From Pseudomonas viridiflava (lineage in GTDB: Bacteria; Pseudomonadota; Gammaproteobacteria; Pseudomonadales; Pseudomonadaceae), in assembly GCF_900589395.1 (NCBI RefSeq), contig NZ_UUIS01000027.1, positions 131,002 through 195,001 on the forward strand: DNA of 64,000 nucleotides. The letters run 5' to 3'. The notes beneath the pieces are model-generated. The model worked only from the letters and a program-made list of their open reading frames with translations, had not been told where the DNA came from and did no database searches. Position numbers and translations under genes: made by a program. Of the stretch, positions 27,536 to 38,326 are shown piece after piece. The number at the start of each line of letters is the position of its first letter. Within the stretch, counting starts at the first letter, position 1.

Positions 27536-27585
27536 CGCCTGGCCTGCGCCTGGAAGGCGGGCGGTGGGGAGGGGGTTGCCGAGGC

Positions 27586-29118
27586 TTACGCGTGAGCGTG
27601 TTGTGCACCGTTGGCGATCAAGCCGGTGTCACGGTCTTCAAGCCAGGCCTGCAAGGCAAGCTGTTGCGCCTGGGTGGTGAACAACCCCAGCTTGGTCCGG
27701 CGCCAGAGGATGTCGTGGGCGTGCACGGCCCATTCCTGCTCGCACAGGTATTCGACTTCGCGGGCGTACAGGCCGGCACCGAAATGCATGCCCAGGTCGG
27801 CAAGGCCTCTGGCGTCGCCGAGCAAGTGCCAGCTGCGCGTGCCGTAGGTGCGCGCCCAGCGGTGGGCCACCTCGGCCGTCAGGCCAGCGCAGCGGTCCAT
27901 CAGCTCATGCGCGGCAATGGGGCCTTCACCGCCGGGCAACGGTGCGCTGGCGGTCCAGGCCGGCTTCATGGTCGGGAACTGCACGACCAGCAGGTCCATC
28001 ACCGACTCGGCCAGTTTGCGGTAGGTGGTCAGCTTGCCGCCGAAGACCGAGACGATGGGCGCTTCATCGCGCTCGCCGTTGAGGGCCAGCGTGTAGTCGC
28101 GGGTAATGGCCGAGGGATTGTCCGACTCGTCATTGCACAACGGGCGCACGCCGGAATAGGTGTGCAGGATATCGCCTGGGGTCAGTTGCCGGTTGAAGTG
28201 GTCATTGGCGACCTTGAGGATGTAGTCGCGCTCGTGCTCGGTGATCTTCACGTTGGCGCGATCACCCTGATACTCCTGGTCGGTGGTGCCCACCAGGGTG
28301 AACTGATCCAGATAAGGAATGGTGAAGACGATACGCTTGTCTTCGTTCTGCAGAATAAAGGCGTTATCGCCTTCATAGAGTTTCGGCACGATCAGATGGC
28401 TGCCTTGGATCAGGCGAATGCCATAGGGCGAAGTCTGCTTGAAGTCGTCGCGCAGCAGGGTGGCCACCCAAGGGCCTGCGGCATTGACCATTGCCTTGGC
28501 GCATACCGTGAAGCGCCGGCCATTGCCATCCTGCAGCTCGACCTGCCAAACCCCAGCGCTGCGTCGGGCATTCAGGCAGCGTGTGCGGGTGTGCACATGC
28601 GCGCCGTTTTCCCGGGCAGCCATGGCATTGAGCACCACCAGCCGGGCGTCATCAACCCAGCAGTCGGAGTACTCGAAGCCCTCGGTAATGGTCGGCTTGA
28701 GCGGGCTGTCGGCCCCGAAGCGCACCCGGCGCGAGGCCGGCAGCTTTTCGCGTTTGCCCAGGTGATCGTAGAGAAACATCCCGGCGCGGATCATCCAGGC
28801 GGGCCGCAGGTGAGGGCGGTGAGGCAATACGAAACGCAGGGGTTTGACGATATGCGGCGCTTTTGCCAGCAGGACCTCGCGCTCGGCCAGCGCTTCACGC
28901 ACCAGGCGAAACTCGTAGTGTTCCAGGTAACGCAGACCGCCATGGATCAGCTTGCTGCTGGCCGAGGAAGTATGGCTGGCGAGGTCGTCCTGTTCACACA
29001 GCAGCACCGACAATCCACGGCCGCTGGCATCGGCGGCAATTCCGGTGCCGTTGATGCCACCACCGATGACCACCAGATCGTAGAGTGTGGATGAAACCGG
29101 TGCATGAGTCGTCGACAT
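27586..29118 (-). CDS. glpD: aerobic glycerol-3-phosphate dehydrogenase
   Basis: GlpD oxidises sn-glycerol-3-phosphate to dihydroxyacetone phosphate at the inner membrane, reducing FAD then quinone. The 510-residue protein has the FAD loop VIGGGINGTGIAADASGRG, the family motif SSKLIHGGLRYLE, and FGGKLTTYR near the end of the catalytic domain. GGGGA precedes the ATG. It is preceded by a 179-bp spacer with overlapping palindromes that are probable GlpR operators, so it has its own promoter. Confidence 0.96.
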   Translation of the reverse strand: MSTTHAPVSSTLYDLVVIGGGINGTGIAADASGRGLSVLLCEQDDLASHTSSASSKLIHGGLRYLEHYEFRLVREALAEREVLLAKAPHIVKPLRFVLPHRPHLRPAWMIRAGMFLYDHLGKREKLPASRRVRFGADSPLKPTITEGFEYSDCWVDDARLVVLNAMAARENGAHVHTRTRCLNARRSAGVWQVELQDGNGRRFTVCAKAMVNAAGPWVATLLRDDFKQTSPYGIRLIQGSHLIVPKLYEGDNAFILQNEDKRIVFTIPYLDQFTLVGTTDQEYQGDRANVKITEHERDYILKVANDHFNRQLTPGDILHTYSGVRPLCNDESDNPSAITRDYTLALNGERDEAPIVSVFGGKLTTYRKLAESVMDLLVVQFPTMKPAWTASAPLPGGEGPIAAHELMDRCAGLTAEVAHRWARTYGTRSWHLLGDARGLADLGMHFGAGLYAREVEYLCEQEWAVHAHDILWRRTKLGLFTTQAQQLALQAWLEDRDTGLIANGAQHAHA

Positions 29119-29154
29119 CGAAGAATCCCCTGCTCAAGCCTGAGTGATGCCAGG

Positions 29155-29191
29155 AATGTTCATATGAACATTGAATGTTCAATTTCGAAAA
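29155..29191. promoter_or_regulatory. overlapping palindromes upstream of glpD, probable GlpR operators
   Basis: AATGTTCATATGAACATT (29155-29172) is a perfect 18-bp palindrome. It runs into TGTTCA-ATTT-CGAAAA (29176-29191), which resembles the GlpR TGTTCG-N4-CGAACA arrangement with two mismatches. Both lie 37-73 bp before the glpD start. Confidence 0.65.
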
Positions 29192-29297
29192 CAATAGCGC
29201 ACAGTCAGATGGAAAACCAATGACGGTTATGTGAATCGACACAGGACCTGGTAGAAGGGGGCCGCCTGGCAGGGCGCAAGGACGGCCTGAATGCTCC

Positions 29298-30065
29298 TTA
29301 TGCCTGGGGCTGGGCCATCTCCAGGCGAATCTTGTGCTGGACCAGCAATTGCTGCAGCGCAGGCAGTGGCGGCTGATCGGTCACCAGGCAGTCGATCAGA
29401 CTGATCGGCCCCAGGCGAACCATGGCGTTGCGGCCGAACTTGCTGGAGTCGGCGGCCAGGATGACCTGACGGGCGTTGGCGATGATCGCCTGGGAAGCGC
29501 GCACTTCCTGATAGTCGAAATCGAGCAGGCTGCCGTCTTCGTCGATACCGCTGATACCGACCACGGCAAAATCGACCTTGAACTGGTTGATGAAATCCAC
29601 ACAGGCCTGGCCGACCACACCGCCATCGCGGCGTACATGACCGCCGGCCAGCAATACGTCGAAGTCGTCTCTGGTGCTGAGCGTCGAGGCCACATGCAGG
29701 TTGTTGGTGATGATCTTCAGGTTGCTATGGTCCAGCAGTGCATGAGCAATGGCCTCGGTGGTGGTGCCGATATTGATGAACAGCGAGGCGTTGTCCGGAA
29801 TCAGTCCGGCCACCGCCGCGGCAATGCGCTGCTTTTCTTCGCGCATCTGGTCGGCGCGCATGGCATAGGCGGTGTTCTCGACACTCGAATCATGGGCTGC
29901 ACCTCCGTGATAACGGCGCAACAGGTTCATTTGCGCCAGCTGGTTGATGTCGCGGCGGATGGTTTGCGGCGTGACGTCAAACCGGCTGGCCATTTCCTCG
30001 ATGCTGACATAACCGCGTTCACGGACCAGCTCCAGGAGCTGTTTCTGGCGAGGAGGCAGGTTCAT
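29298..30065 (-). CDS. glpR: DeoR family glycerol-3-phosphate repressor
   Basis: The 255-residue regulator has the DeoR HTH ([35 protein letters not shown]) and a sugar-phosphate binding domain ([39 protein letters not shown]). It should repress the glp genes until glycerol-3-phosphate accumulates. It sits between glpK and glpD, 73 bp after glpK and 179 bp before glpD. Confidence 0.94.
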   Translation of the reverse strand: MNLPPRQKQLLELVRERGYVSIEEMASRFDVTPQTIRRDINQLAQMNLLRRYHGGAAHDSSVENTAYAMRADQMREEKQRIAAAVAGLIPDNASLFINIGTTTEAIAHALLDHSNLKIITNNLHVASTLSTRDDFDVLLAGGHVRRDGGVVGQACVDFINQFKVDFAVVGISGIDEDGSLLDFDYQEVRASQAIIANARQVILAADSSKFGRNAMVRLGPISLIDCLVTDQPPLPALQQLLVQHKIRLEMAQPQA

Positions 30066-30138
30066 GGGGTTCCTTGGGGCACCGGTGATAAATGGCGCCC
30101 ATCATGACCCAGCCATGCCTCGCCTGTCATGCCACGGT

Positions 30139-31644
30139 TCAGGACACCCCGTCATGAGGCGCCCAGTCGCGGGTGCGCGCCACAGCCTTCTGCCAGCCGG
30201 CGTAGTGGCGCTCCCTTTGCACGGTGTCCAGCTGCGGTTCGAACACCCGCTCGATGCCGCTCTTGTCCCGCAACTCGTCCAGGCTGCTCCAGAAACCGGT
30301 GGCCAGGCCGGCCAGGAACGCGGCGCCCAGGGCGGTGGTTTCACGCATGTGTGGTCGCTCGACACGGGTACCAAGAATGTCGGCCTGGAACTGCATGAGG
30401 AAATTATTGGCCACCGCGCCGCCATCGACCCGCAGCGATGTGAGGCGATGGCCGGCGTCCTTTTGCATGGCGTCGAGCACATCGCGGGTCTGGAGGGCGA
30501 TCGATTCCAGGGTTGCGCGAATGATGTGGTCGATTTTCACGCCCCGTGTCAGGCCGAACAGGGCTCCCCGGGCATACGGGTCCCAGTAGGGCGCCCCCAG
30601 GCCTGTAAATGCCGGCACCAGGTACACGCCGTTGCTGTCCTTGACCTTGCTGGCGAAGTATTCGGTGTCCAGTGCATCGTTGACCACTTTCAGTTCGTCG
30701 CGCAGCCATTGCACCGTGGCGCCGCCATTGAAGACTGCGCCCTCCAGCGCATAGGCCACCTCGCCCCGCGGCCCGCACGCCAGGGTGGTCAGCAGGCCGT
30801 GGGCAGAATGCACCGGCTGACTGCCGGTGTTCATCAGCAGAAAGCAGCCGGTGCCGTACGTGTTCTTGGCCTGGCCCGGTTCGACGCACATCTGGCCGAA
30901 CAACGCTGCCTGTTGGTCGCCGGCAATGCCGGCAATGGGGATGCCGCTTTCGGTGTGGCCGTACACCTCGCTGGAGCTTCTGACCTGCGGCAGCATCTGG
31001 CGCGGAATATCCAGCACCTCGAGCATGCGTTCGTCCCATTGCAGGCTGTGGATATTGAACAACAGGGTGCGCGAAGCATTGGTGTAGTCGGTGACATGTA
31101 CCCGGCCTGCGGTCAGCTTCCAGATCAGCCAGCTGTCGACGGTGCCGAACAGCAGTTCGCCCTTTTGCGCGCGTTCGCGGCTGCCTGGCACGGTGTCGAG
31201 GATCCACTTGAGCTTGGTTCCGGAAAAATAAGGGTCGATGACCAGCCCGGTGGTCTGCCGGATGGTGTCCTCCAGGCCTTGCTGCTTGAGTTGCTGACAG
31301 ATGGGCGTACTGCGCCGGCATTGCCAGACAATGGCGTTATGAATGGGGCGGCCGCTGCTCTTTTCCCAGACCAGTGTCGTTTCGCGCTGGTTGGTGATCC
31401 CGATCGCGGCAATCTGGTCGTGGTGCAGGTTGGCCTGGGCCAGGGCCTGGGTCATGCAGGCACTCTGGGTGGCAAAGATTTCCATGGGATCATGTTCGAC
31501 CCAGCCGGCCTGCGGATAATGCTGGGTGAATTCGCTCTGGGCGGTGCTGACTACATTGGCATTGCGGTCGAAGACAATGGCGCGTGAGCTGGTCGTGCCC
31601 TGGTCCAGGGCAATGATGTAGTGCTTGTCGTGGGCGTCGGTCAT
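30139..31644 (-). CDS. glpK: glycerol kinase
   Basis: GlpK phosphorylates glycerol with ATP. The 501-residue protein shows the FGGY-family motifs [39 protein letters not shown] and a C-terminal [13 protein letters not shown]. It is 24 bp after glpF, with which it surely shares a transcript; the order glpF-glpK-glpR-glpD is the usual Pseudomonas arrangement. Confidence 0.97.
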   Translation of the reverse strand: MTDAHDKHYIIALDQGTTSSRAIVFDRNANVVSTAQSEFTQHYPQAGWVEHDPMEIFATQSACMTQALAQANLHHDQIAAIGITNQRETTLVWEKSSGRPIHNAIVWQCRRSTPICQQLKQQGLEDTIRQTTGLVIDPYFSGTKLKWILDTVPGSRERAQKGELLFGTVDSWLIWKLTAGRVHVTDYTNASRTLLFNIHSLQWDERMLEVLDIPRQMLPQVRSSSEVYGHTESGIPIAGIAGDQQAALFGQMCVEPGQAKNTYGTGCFLLMNTGSQPVHSAHGLLTTLACGPRGEVAYALEGAVFNGGATVQWLRDELKVVNDALDTEYFASKVKDSNGVYLVPAFTGLGAPYWDPYARGALFGLTRGVKIDHIIRATLESIALQTRDVLDAMQKDAGHRLTSLRVDGGAVANNFLMQFQADILGTRVERPHMRETTALGAAFLAGLATGFWSSLDELRDKSGIERVFEPQLDTVQRERHYAGWQKAVARTRDWAPHDGVS

Positions 31645-31668
31645 GTCGATGGGCCTGGAAGTCGGGTG

Positions 31669-32517
31669 TCAGGAGCAGGACGGGTTGTTGCTGTCCGGTT
31701 TTTCATGACCTGCCGGCGCGTAGCTGTCAGGCAGGTGACGGGCGATCAGCAGACGATAACCGGCTGCGCCCAGGCAGGCACCGAGAATCGGTGCGAGCAG
31801 CGGCACCAGAAAATAGGGCAGGTCACGCCCAGCGGTAAAGACATCGGCGCCCCAGCCGGCAAAAAACGTCATCAGGCGCGGGCCGAAATCGCGGGCCGGG
31901 TTCATGGCAAAGCCGGTCAGCGGTCCCGTGGCGCTGCCGATCACGGCAATCAGTACACCGATCAGCAGCGGTGCGAGGGCTCCGCGCGGCAGCCCGTTGC
32001 GGTCGTCGATCAGGGCCATGATCACGGCCATCAGCACCGCCGTGATGATCATCTCGACCATGAACGCCTGGGCCACCGAGATCGAGGCGTGCGGGTAGGT
32101 GGCAAACACTGACGCCAGTGCCAGGCTGTCAGTACTGCCGCGCACCATCAGGCGGGCCTGCTCGAAATCGATGATCAGGCTGTAGTACAGCGCATAGACC
32201 AGGCTGGCGCCACACAGTGCGCCGCCGACCTGGGCAACGATATAGAACGGCAGCTTGCGGCGTTCAAAGCCGGCAAACAGACAAAGGGCAATGCTGACGG
32301 CCGGGTTCAGGTGCGCACCTGAAATGCCGGCGCTCAGGTAGATGGCCAGGCTTACGGCCATGCCCCAGATCAGGCTGATTTCCCATAGGCCGAGGCTGGC
32401 ACCTGCTACCTTGAGTGCCGCCACGCAGCCGGTGCCGAAGAAGATCATCAGGGCCGTGCCGAGAAATTCGGCCGTGCATTGGCCGGTGAGAGTGGGCGTG
32501 TAGAGCGGGCGTGTCAT
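31669..32517 (-). CDS. glpF: glycerol uptake facilitator, aquaglyceroporin
   Basis: The 282-residue MIP-family channel has six membrane segments and both pore motifs, HLNPAVS and MNPARDFGPR. The Asp after the second NPAR marks the glycerol-conducting subgroup. It leads the glp operon; a GlpR-like site lies 72 bp upstream. Confidence 0.96.
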   Translation of the reverse strand: MTRPLYTPTLTGQCTAEFLGTALMIFFGTGCVAALKVAGASLGLWEISLIWGMAVSLAIYLSAGISGAHLNPAVSIALCLFAGFERRKLPFYIVAQVGGALCGASLVYALYYSLIIDFEQARLMVRGSTDSLALASVFATYPHASISVAQAFMVEMIITAVLMAVIMALIDDRNGLPRGALAPLLIGVLIAVIGSATGPLTGFAMNPARDFGPRLMTFFAGWGADVFTAGRDLPYFLVPLLAPILGACLGAAGYRLLIARHLPDSYAPAGHEKPDSNNPSCS

Positions 32518-32588
32518 GCAGACCTCGTCTTATTGTTATGGCCTCTTGCCGGGGAGGCAAACGGCTGGATGCCGCAAAGGTTCGAGCG

Positions 32589-32604
32589 TGTTCGAAAACG
32601 AGCA
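32589..32604. promoter_or_regulatory. GlpR-like operator upstream of glpF
   Basis: TGTTCG-AAAA-CGAGCA is a 16-bp dyad with one mismatched pair and matches the TGTTCG/CGAACA half-sites of GlpR. It lies 72 bp upstream of glpF on the minus strand. Confidence 0.7.
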
Positions 32605-32759
32605 TTGGATACTCGCACCTCACCATAGACCGGGGTTGTGCCAGACGATGCTTCATGTCGGTCTACTTTTGCTGTAGGAAATTTCTGGTTACAGAGCGAC
32701 AGCGGCGGCCTGGCTTTTCGCTTAAAGTGGCCACCGCCCTGTCCGCAATGGAGTGCCCC

Positions 32760-33230
32760 ATGACACCTGCTCTGGATCTGCTGAAGAAAAACCGTATCGA
32801 ACATCGCGTGCACAGCTACGAACATGACCCCAAGGCGGCGTCCTATGGGCTTGAGGCGGTCGAGAAGCTGGAGCTTGAGGCGGCGCGGGTGTTCAAGACC
32901 CTGCTGGCCAGCAGTGAAAAAGGTGAGTTGCTGGTTGCTGTGGTGCCGGTGACCGGAACGCTGGACCTGAAGGCCCTGGCCCAGGCGGCGGGGGTAAAAA
33001 AGGCCGAGATGGCCGATCCTGCTGCCGCCCAACGTGCCACTGGCTATTTGCTGGGTGGCATCAGCCCTCTGGGGCAGAAGAAGCGTTTACGCACTTTTAT
33101 CGATCAGAGCGCCGAGCCGTTCGACACGATTTTCGTCAGTGCCGGGCGGCGCGGGCTTGAGGTAGAGCTGCCGGCTGCTGCGCTGGCGCAACAGACCGCC
33201 GCCCGCTTTGCCGCGATTGGCCGCGGCTAG
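32760..33230 (+). CDS. ybaK: Cys-tRNA(Pro) deacylase YbaK
   Basis: The 156-residue YbaK/EbsC protein hydrolyses Cys mischarged onto tRNA-Pro. Family marks are EHDPKAASYGLEAVEKL, RVFKTLLA, AVVPVTGTLDLKALA and TGYLLGGISPLGQKKRL. GGAG lies seven bases before the ATG at 32760; the longer frame upstream is not protein-like and overlaps the glpF promoter. Confidence 0.93.
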   Translation: MTPALDLLKKNRIEHRVHSYEHDPKAASYGLEAVEKLELEAARVFKTLLASSEKGELLVAVVPVTGTLDLKALAQAAGVKKAEMADPAAAQRATGYLLGGISPLGQKKRLRTFIDQSAEPFDTIFVSAGRRGLEVELPAAALAQQTAARFAAIGRG

Positions 33231-33242
33231 CCGGGCGCAACG

Positions 33243-34315
<1,073 letters not shown>

Positions 34316-34319
<4 letters not shown>

Positions 34320-35233
34320 GGCTGGCGGGACGGCGCGACCAGAAACTCCAGCAAGGCCTTCTGGGCGTGCAGACGGTTTTCCGCCTGGTCCCAGGCCACG
34401 GCGCGGGGGTCGTCGAGCACGTCTTCACTGATTTCTTCACCCCGATGCGCCGGCAGGCAATGCATGAACAGCACATCGTCGGCTGCCAGATCGAGCAATT
34501 CGCGATTGACCTGGTACGGGGCAAACAGGGCCATGCGCCGTGCGGTCTCGTCTTCCTGGCCCATGGAGGTCCAGACATCGGTGCTGACCAGATGCGCGCC
34601 CGCCACGGCGGCCTTCGGGTCGCGGGTGACCGTTACCCGGTCGCCGGCCAGCGCCAGAAATTGCGGATTGGGCTCATAGCCGTCCGGGCAGGCCACGCGC
34701 AACTGGAAGTCGAACTGGATGGCGGCTTCTATATAGCTGTTGCACATGTTGTTGCCATCACCGATCCAGGCCACAGTCTTGCCCTGGATCGAGCCGCGGT
34801 GCTCCAGGAACGTCTGCATGTCGGCCAGCAGCTGGCAAGGGTGCAGGTCGTCCGACAGGCCGTTGATGACCGGCACCCTGGAGTTGGCGGCAAACTCGAC
34901 CAGGTTGCTGTGCGCGTAGGTGCGGATCATGACCGCATCGAGCATGCGTGAAATGACCTTGGCGCTATCGGCAATGGGTTCGCCGCGGCCCAGTTGGGTG
35001 TCGCGATGGGACAGGAAAATAGCCTGGCCACCCAGCTGGATCATGCCGGCCTCGAAAGAAAGACGGGTACGTGTCGAAGACTTCTCGAAAATCATGCCCA
35101 GGACACGATTTTTCAAAGGTTCGAAAAGTACGCCGCGATTTCGCAGGTCTTTGAGCTCTACGCCACGACGGATCAGGCCCAGCAGTTCGTCCGGGGTGTA
35201 ATCCATCATCGAGAGAAAGTGCCTGGCGCTCAT
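34316..35233 (-). CDS. argF: anabolic ornithine carbamoyltransferase
   Basis: ArgF makes citrulline from ornithine and carbamoyl phosphate. The 305-residue protein carries the carbamoyl phosphate motif [10 protein letters not shown], the ornithine-side [13 protein letters not shown] and the [10 protein letters not shown] loop. The family N-terminus is MSARHFL, so the second of two tandem ATGs (35233) is chosen; 35236 would add one Met. It is co-transcribed with the ABC ATPase. A possible ArgR half-site lies 127 bp upstream. Confidence 0.96.
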
Positions 35234-35236
35234 CAT

Positions 35237-35693
35237 TGATTACCTTTTTTGCAACAGACCGCAGGTGCCGGGACCGGTTATATATCGGGAAAACGGTCAT
35301 GACCTGCAGCGAAAGCCGATTGAACGACGAATTAGGGAAGGCGCGATGGTATAAAAAAATGTCGCAGCAACACAACGGCGCCGTTGTTTTATAAGGAAGT
35401 CGGATTAATTTGCTTGTTTGGGTGACCCATCGTGGCCACAGGCAGGCATTGACCGGGCGGGGAATTGGAAACCATCCATTGTTCAGTGGGGCAGGGGAGC
35501 ATTTGTACACTGCGCCCCGATTGTTTTGCAATATTTGCAACAAAGCTGTCGAGACCCTCGCACCCGGCGTGCAACGGCTTGCAGGCATGGCGCTTGCCGG
35601 GTGGGATGTGGATCACGCGGCGACGAAGTCGTATGTATCTTTAGTGTCAACCCTGAGTTATAAAGCATGCAGATCTACAGGAGGTATTTCGGC
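35237..35693. other. 457-bp divergent spacer between argF and an unknown gene
   Basis: It contains the argF promoter region, a TGTCGC-N8-AA sequence (35360-35375) matching the Pseudomonas ArgR half-site pattern, and a perfect 16-bp palindrome ACAACGGCGCCGTTGT (35372-35387) overlapping it. A second dyad, TTGCAA-TAT-TTGCAA, lies at about 35526. The small ORFs here show no protein-like character. Confidence 0.5.
35360..35387. promoter_or_regulatory. candidate ArgR site and palindrome upstream of argF
   Basis: TGTCGC (35360-35365), eight bases, then AA (35374-35375) fits the half-site recalled for P. aeruginosa ArgR. The perfect palindrome ACAACGGCGCCGTTGT begins inside it. Confidence 0.45.
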
Positions 35694-35999
35694 ATGAACT
35701 CAAAAGAGCGCCAACTGACGGAGCTTCTAGGACTCACTGCCCGCACCCTCACGCACCTGACGGCCTCGATGACGTCCATGTCTTTCGAGTTGCTGCGCAG
35801 TGAGGATGAGGTTACCCGGGCTTCGGGGCGCAGGATGATTGATCGCATGGCAACCATCAGCGCAGGATTGGACGAGCACTGGCGCCTGATCGGCGAGTTG
35901 ACCGGTGTGCCGATGGCGCAGGAGCAGATTGAAACCGTGACCGAGATCCAGATGAAGCGCAAGGTCACGCCCATCGGGACCCTCTCCGACATCAGCTGA
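35694..35999 (+). CDS. conserved hypothetical protein
   Basis: The 101-residue protein is not assigned to a known family. It is helical and polar with many Met and Thr, no signal peptide, and ends KRKVTPIGTLSDIS. AGGAGG eight bases before the ATG at 35694 makes translation from this site very likely. It stands alone between argF (divergent) and grxD. Confidence 0.78.
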   Translation: MNSKERQLTELLGLTARTLTHLTASMTSMSFELLRSEDEVTRASGRRMIDRMATISAGLDEHWRLIGELTGVPMAQEQIETVTEIQMKRKVTPIGTLSDIS

Positions 36000-36175
36000 G
36001 CGCATGCACCCTGTGACGCCTGACCTTGGGCCCGGCCTGAGGTGGAGCGTATTGTCTGAATGAACACAGGCGGTGGCCCCCTGCCGGGGCATAAGACTGA
36101 GCGTCATGCCAGGCTTTCCGTTACAATGCGCCACCGTGCCGACAACTGAGTCGGAAAGTTCAGCCGAGGTGCTTC

Positions 36176-36499
36176 ATGGATATCATCGAAACGATCAAAG
36201 AGCAGATTGCCAACAACACGATCCTGCTTTACATGAAAGGCGCTCCCAACGCGCCACAGTGCGGTTTTTCTGCCAAGGCTTCACAGGCTGTGATGGCGTG
36301 CGGTGAAAAGTTCGCCTACGTCGACATTCTGCAGAACCCGGAAATTCGCGCCAACCTGCCCAAGTACGCCAACTGGCCGACATTCCCGCAATTGTGGGTG
36401 AACGGCGAACTGGTCGGCGGCAGCGACATCATCACCGAGATGCAGGCAAACGGTGAGCTGCAAGCGCTGATCAAGCAGGCCGTAGAAGCCAAGGCTTGA
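36176..36499 (+). CDS. grxD: monothiol glutaredoxin, Grx4 family
   Basis: The 107-residue protein has the CGFS active site (APQCGFSAKA) plus WPTFPQLWVNGELVGGSDI, the glutathione-binding region. Monothiol glutaredoxins of this class carry and deliver [2Fe-2S] clusters. The neighbouring bacterioferritin and Bfd genes make an iron-handling group. It ends at a strong bidirectional terminator. Confidence 0.96.
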   Translation: MDIIETIKEQIANNTILLYMKGAPNAPQCGFSAKASQAVMACGEKFAYVDILQNPEIRANLPKYANWPTFPQLWVNGELVGGSDIITEMQANGELQALIKQAVEAKA

Positions 36500-36545
36500 T
36501 GCAGACCGCCGGTCGGGCCTGAGCCCGGCGGCAGGCAGCCAAAAA

Positions 36546-36580
36546 GAAAGCCCCGTCTCTGGCAACAGAGCGGGGCTTTC
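36546..36580. terminator. bidirectional terminator between grxD and bfrB
   Basis: GAAAGCCCCG (36546-36555) pairs with CGGGGCTTTC (36571-36580), with an inner CTCT/AGAG pairing and A/T tracts at the base of the stem. It lies between convergent genes. Confidence 0.85.
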
Positions 36581-36609
36581 TGCATTGTGCAGCCAGGGTT
36601 GCCGTGTAA

Positions 36610-37080
36610 TCAGCTATCCATCTGCGACTGCAGGTAGTTCTCGAGGCTGACCTTGCCAATCAGGCTCAACTGGGTTTCCAGCCAATCGATGGTCTCTTCC
36701 TGCGATTCCAGAATGTCTTCCAGCAATTCGCGGCTGCCGAAATCACCCACGGTTTCGAAGTGGGCAATGGCCGCCTTCAGGTCGGCCAGGCCCTTGTTCT
36801 CGATTTTCAGGTCGCATTCCAGCATTTCCTTGGTGTGCTCGCCGATCAGGATCTTGCCCAGGTCCTGAAGGTTGGGCAGGCCTTCGAGAAACAGAATGCG
36901 CTTGATGATCTTGTCGGCATCTTTCATCGCCTGAATCGACTCGCGGTACTCATGGGCACCGATTTTGGTCAGGCCCCAATCGTCGTACATGCGCGCATGC
37001 AGGAAGTACTGGTTGATGGCGACCAGCTCGTTACCGAGGATCTTGTTGAGGTGCTGGATGACTGTAATGTCGCCTTTCAT
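36610..37080 (-). CDS. bfrB: bacterioferritin BfrB
   Basis: This 156-residue ferritin subunit assembles into a 24-mer that stores iron. The start MKGDITVIQHLNKILGNELVAINQYFLHARM is that of BfrB; the Met in HARMYDDWG is the expected axial ligand of the intersubunit heme, and ferroxidase residues Glu18, Glu51-type, His54-type and the ESQEETIDW helix are present. The ATG at 37080 is family-consistent; the longer frame upstream is not. Bfd, encoded just upstream on the same strand, reduces BfrB to release iron. Confidence 0.95.
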   Translation of the reverse strand: MKGDITVIQHLNKILGNELVAINQYFLHARMYDDWGLTKIGAHEYRESIQAMKDADKIIKRILFLEGLPNLQDLGKILIGEHTKEMLECDLKIENKGLADLKAAIAHFETVGDFGSRELLEDILESQEETIDWLETQLSLIGKVSLENYLQSQMDS

Positions 37081-37241
37081 GTCGTGTTCCTGCCGCAGGC
37101 TGATGTCTATAGGCGGCGAGTTTGAGCCGGCACCCAACTGCTGTCAAACCTAAGTTATTGAATAATAAGTGAATTTAAATCTGAATAAGAATGTTTGAGT
37201 TCTGCATCTTGACGCTAAGTGGTTGAATTAAAGGCATAAAA

Positions 37242-37264
37242 AAACCGGACACTGGGTCCGGTTT
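37242..37264 (-). terminator. rho-independent terminator of bfd
   Basis: AAACCGGAC (37242-37250) pairs with GTCCGGTTT (37256-37264). On the minus strand the stem is followed by a run of T, so it terminates bfd transcription 17 bp after its stop and separates bfd from bfrB. Confidence 0.85.
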
Positions 37265-37280
37265 GATGAAACAGGGTCAT

Positions 37281-37499
37281 TTACGCTGCTGAAAATTCTG
37301 CAGGGTAGGCCAGCGACGCTTGTGTCGTCTGCAGTTCAGTCAGTGTTTCACGTACGACCTGCTTGGCAAGGCAGGCGCATTTGCCGCATTGCGTGGCAAC
37401 GCCAAGGGTCTGGCGGACATCACGGTAGCTGCAGCAGCCCTCCATGATCGATTCGCGGATCTGGCCGTCAGTAACACCAAGGCAGAGACAAACATACAT
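37281..37499 (-). CDS. bfd: bacterioferritin-associated ferredoxin Bfd
   Basis: The 72-residue [2Fe-2S] protein shows the Bfd cluster ligands CxC near the N-terminus (YVCLCLGV) and CGKC-type pair (TQCGKCACL). It passes electrons to BfrB heme to mobilise stored iron. A Fur-like box at 37546-37564 lies 47 bp upstream, fitting induction under iron starvation. It has its own terminator. Confidence 0.95.
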   Translation of the reverse strand: MYVCLCLGVTDGQIRESIMEGCCSYRDVRQTLGVATQCGKCACLAKQVVRETLTELQTTQASLAYPAEFSAA

Positions 37500-37545
37500 A
37501 AGCTTGAACCGTCGCTGTGCATTGCAAGTTGCGATCGAGACTAAT

Positions 37546-37564
37546 GCTAATGAGAATGCTTGTC
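37546..37564. promoter_or_regulatory. Fur box upstream of bfd
   Basis: GCTAATGAGAATGCTTGTC matches 15 of 19 positions of the Pseudomonas-style Fur box GATAATGAGAATCATTATC and sits 47 bp before the bfd start. Confidence 0.78.
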
Positions 37565-37654
37565 AAAATTGTTTTGAACCGGATTCAGCCGGCCCGATGA
37601 ATGGTGCGCCGGTGACCCGTGGGCGCACCTGCGCGTGCAGGTGCGCAGGCCGCA

Positions 37655-38326
37655 TCAGTCGTAGTCGCGCCAGCCGCCCATGTCCTTCCAGCGGTTGACG
37701 ATGCCGCAGAACAGCTCGGCGGTCTTTTCCGTGTCATAGCGGGCCGAGTGGGCTTCACGACCGTCAAAGTCCATGCCGGCTGCCTGGCAGGCCTTGGCCA
37801 GAACAGTCTGCCCGTAAGCCAGGCCGGCCAGGGTGGCAGTGTCGAAGCTGGAGAACGGATGAAACGGGTTGCGCTTCATGTCCAGCCGGGCAACGGCCGC
37901 GTTGAGGAAGCCCAGGTCGAAGCTGGCATTGTGACCGACCAGTACGGCACGCTTGCAGCCATTGGCCTTGATGGCCTTGCGTACACCGCGAAAGATGTCG
38001 GTCAGTGCGGTTTCTTCGCTGACGGCCATGCGCAACGGGTGGTCCAGCTTGATGCCCGTGAACTCCAGTGCCGCCGCTTCGATGTTGGCACCTTCAAAAG
38101 GCTCGACTCGAAAGAAATAGGTGTGGTCTGGGTAGACGAAGCCTTTTTCGTCCATGCCAATGGTCACGGCGGCAATTTCAAGCAGGGCATCGGTGGCCGA
38201 GTTGAAGCCGCCGGTTTCGACATCGATCACAACCGGCAGATAGCCACGAAACCGTGCGGCCATCGGATGGCGCGAGCCACCGCCATGGTGAATGTCCAGA
38301 TCGTCGTCGAGATGATCGTCGCTCAC
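37655..38326 (-). CDS. rnt: ribonuclease T
   Basis: RNase T trims 3' ends of tRNA and other RNAs. The 223-residue DEDDh exonuclease shows [10 protein letters not shown] (Exo I), [12 protein letters not shown] (Exo II) and [14 protein letters not shown] (Exo III). It starts inside the pyrC stop (ATGA overlap), so pyrC and rnt are translationally coupled. Confidence 0.96.
   Translation of the reverse strand: MSDDHLDDDLDIHHGGGSRHPMAARFRGYLPVVIDVETGGFNSATDALLEIAAVTIGMDEKGFVYPDHTYFFRVEPFEGANIEAAALEFTGIKLDHPLRMAVSEETALTDIFRGVRKAIKANGCKRAVLVGHNASFDLGFLNAAVARLDMKRNPFHPFSSFDTATLAGLAYGQTVLAKACQAAGMDFDGREAHSARYDTEKTAELFCGIVNRWKDMGGWRDYD

Noticed and set aside
35410..35697. 95-codon plus-strand ORF upstream of the 35694 gene
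   Set aside because: It overlaps the well-supported start at 35694 in another frame and shows no protein-like character.
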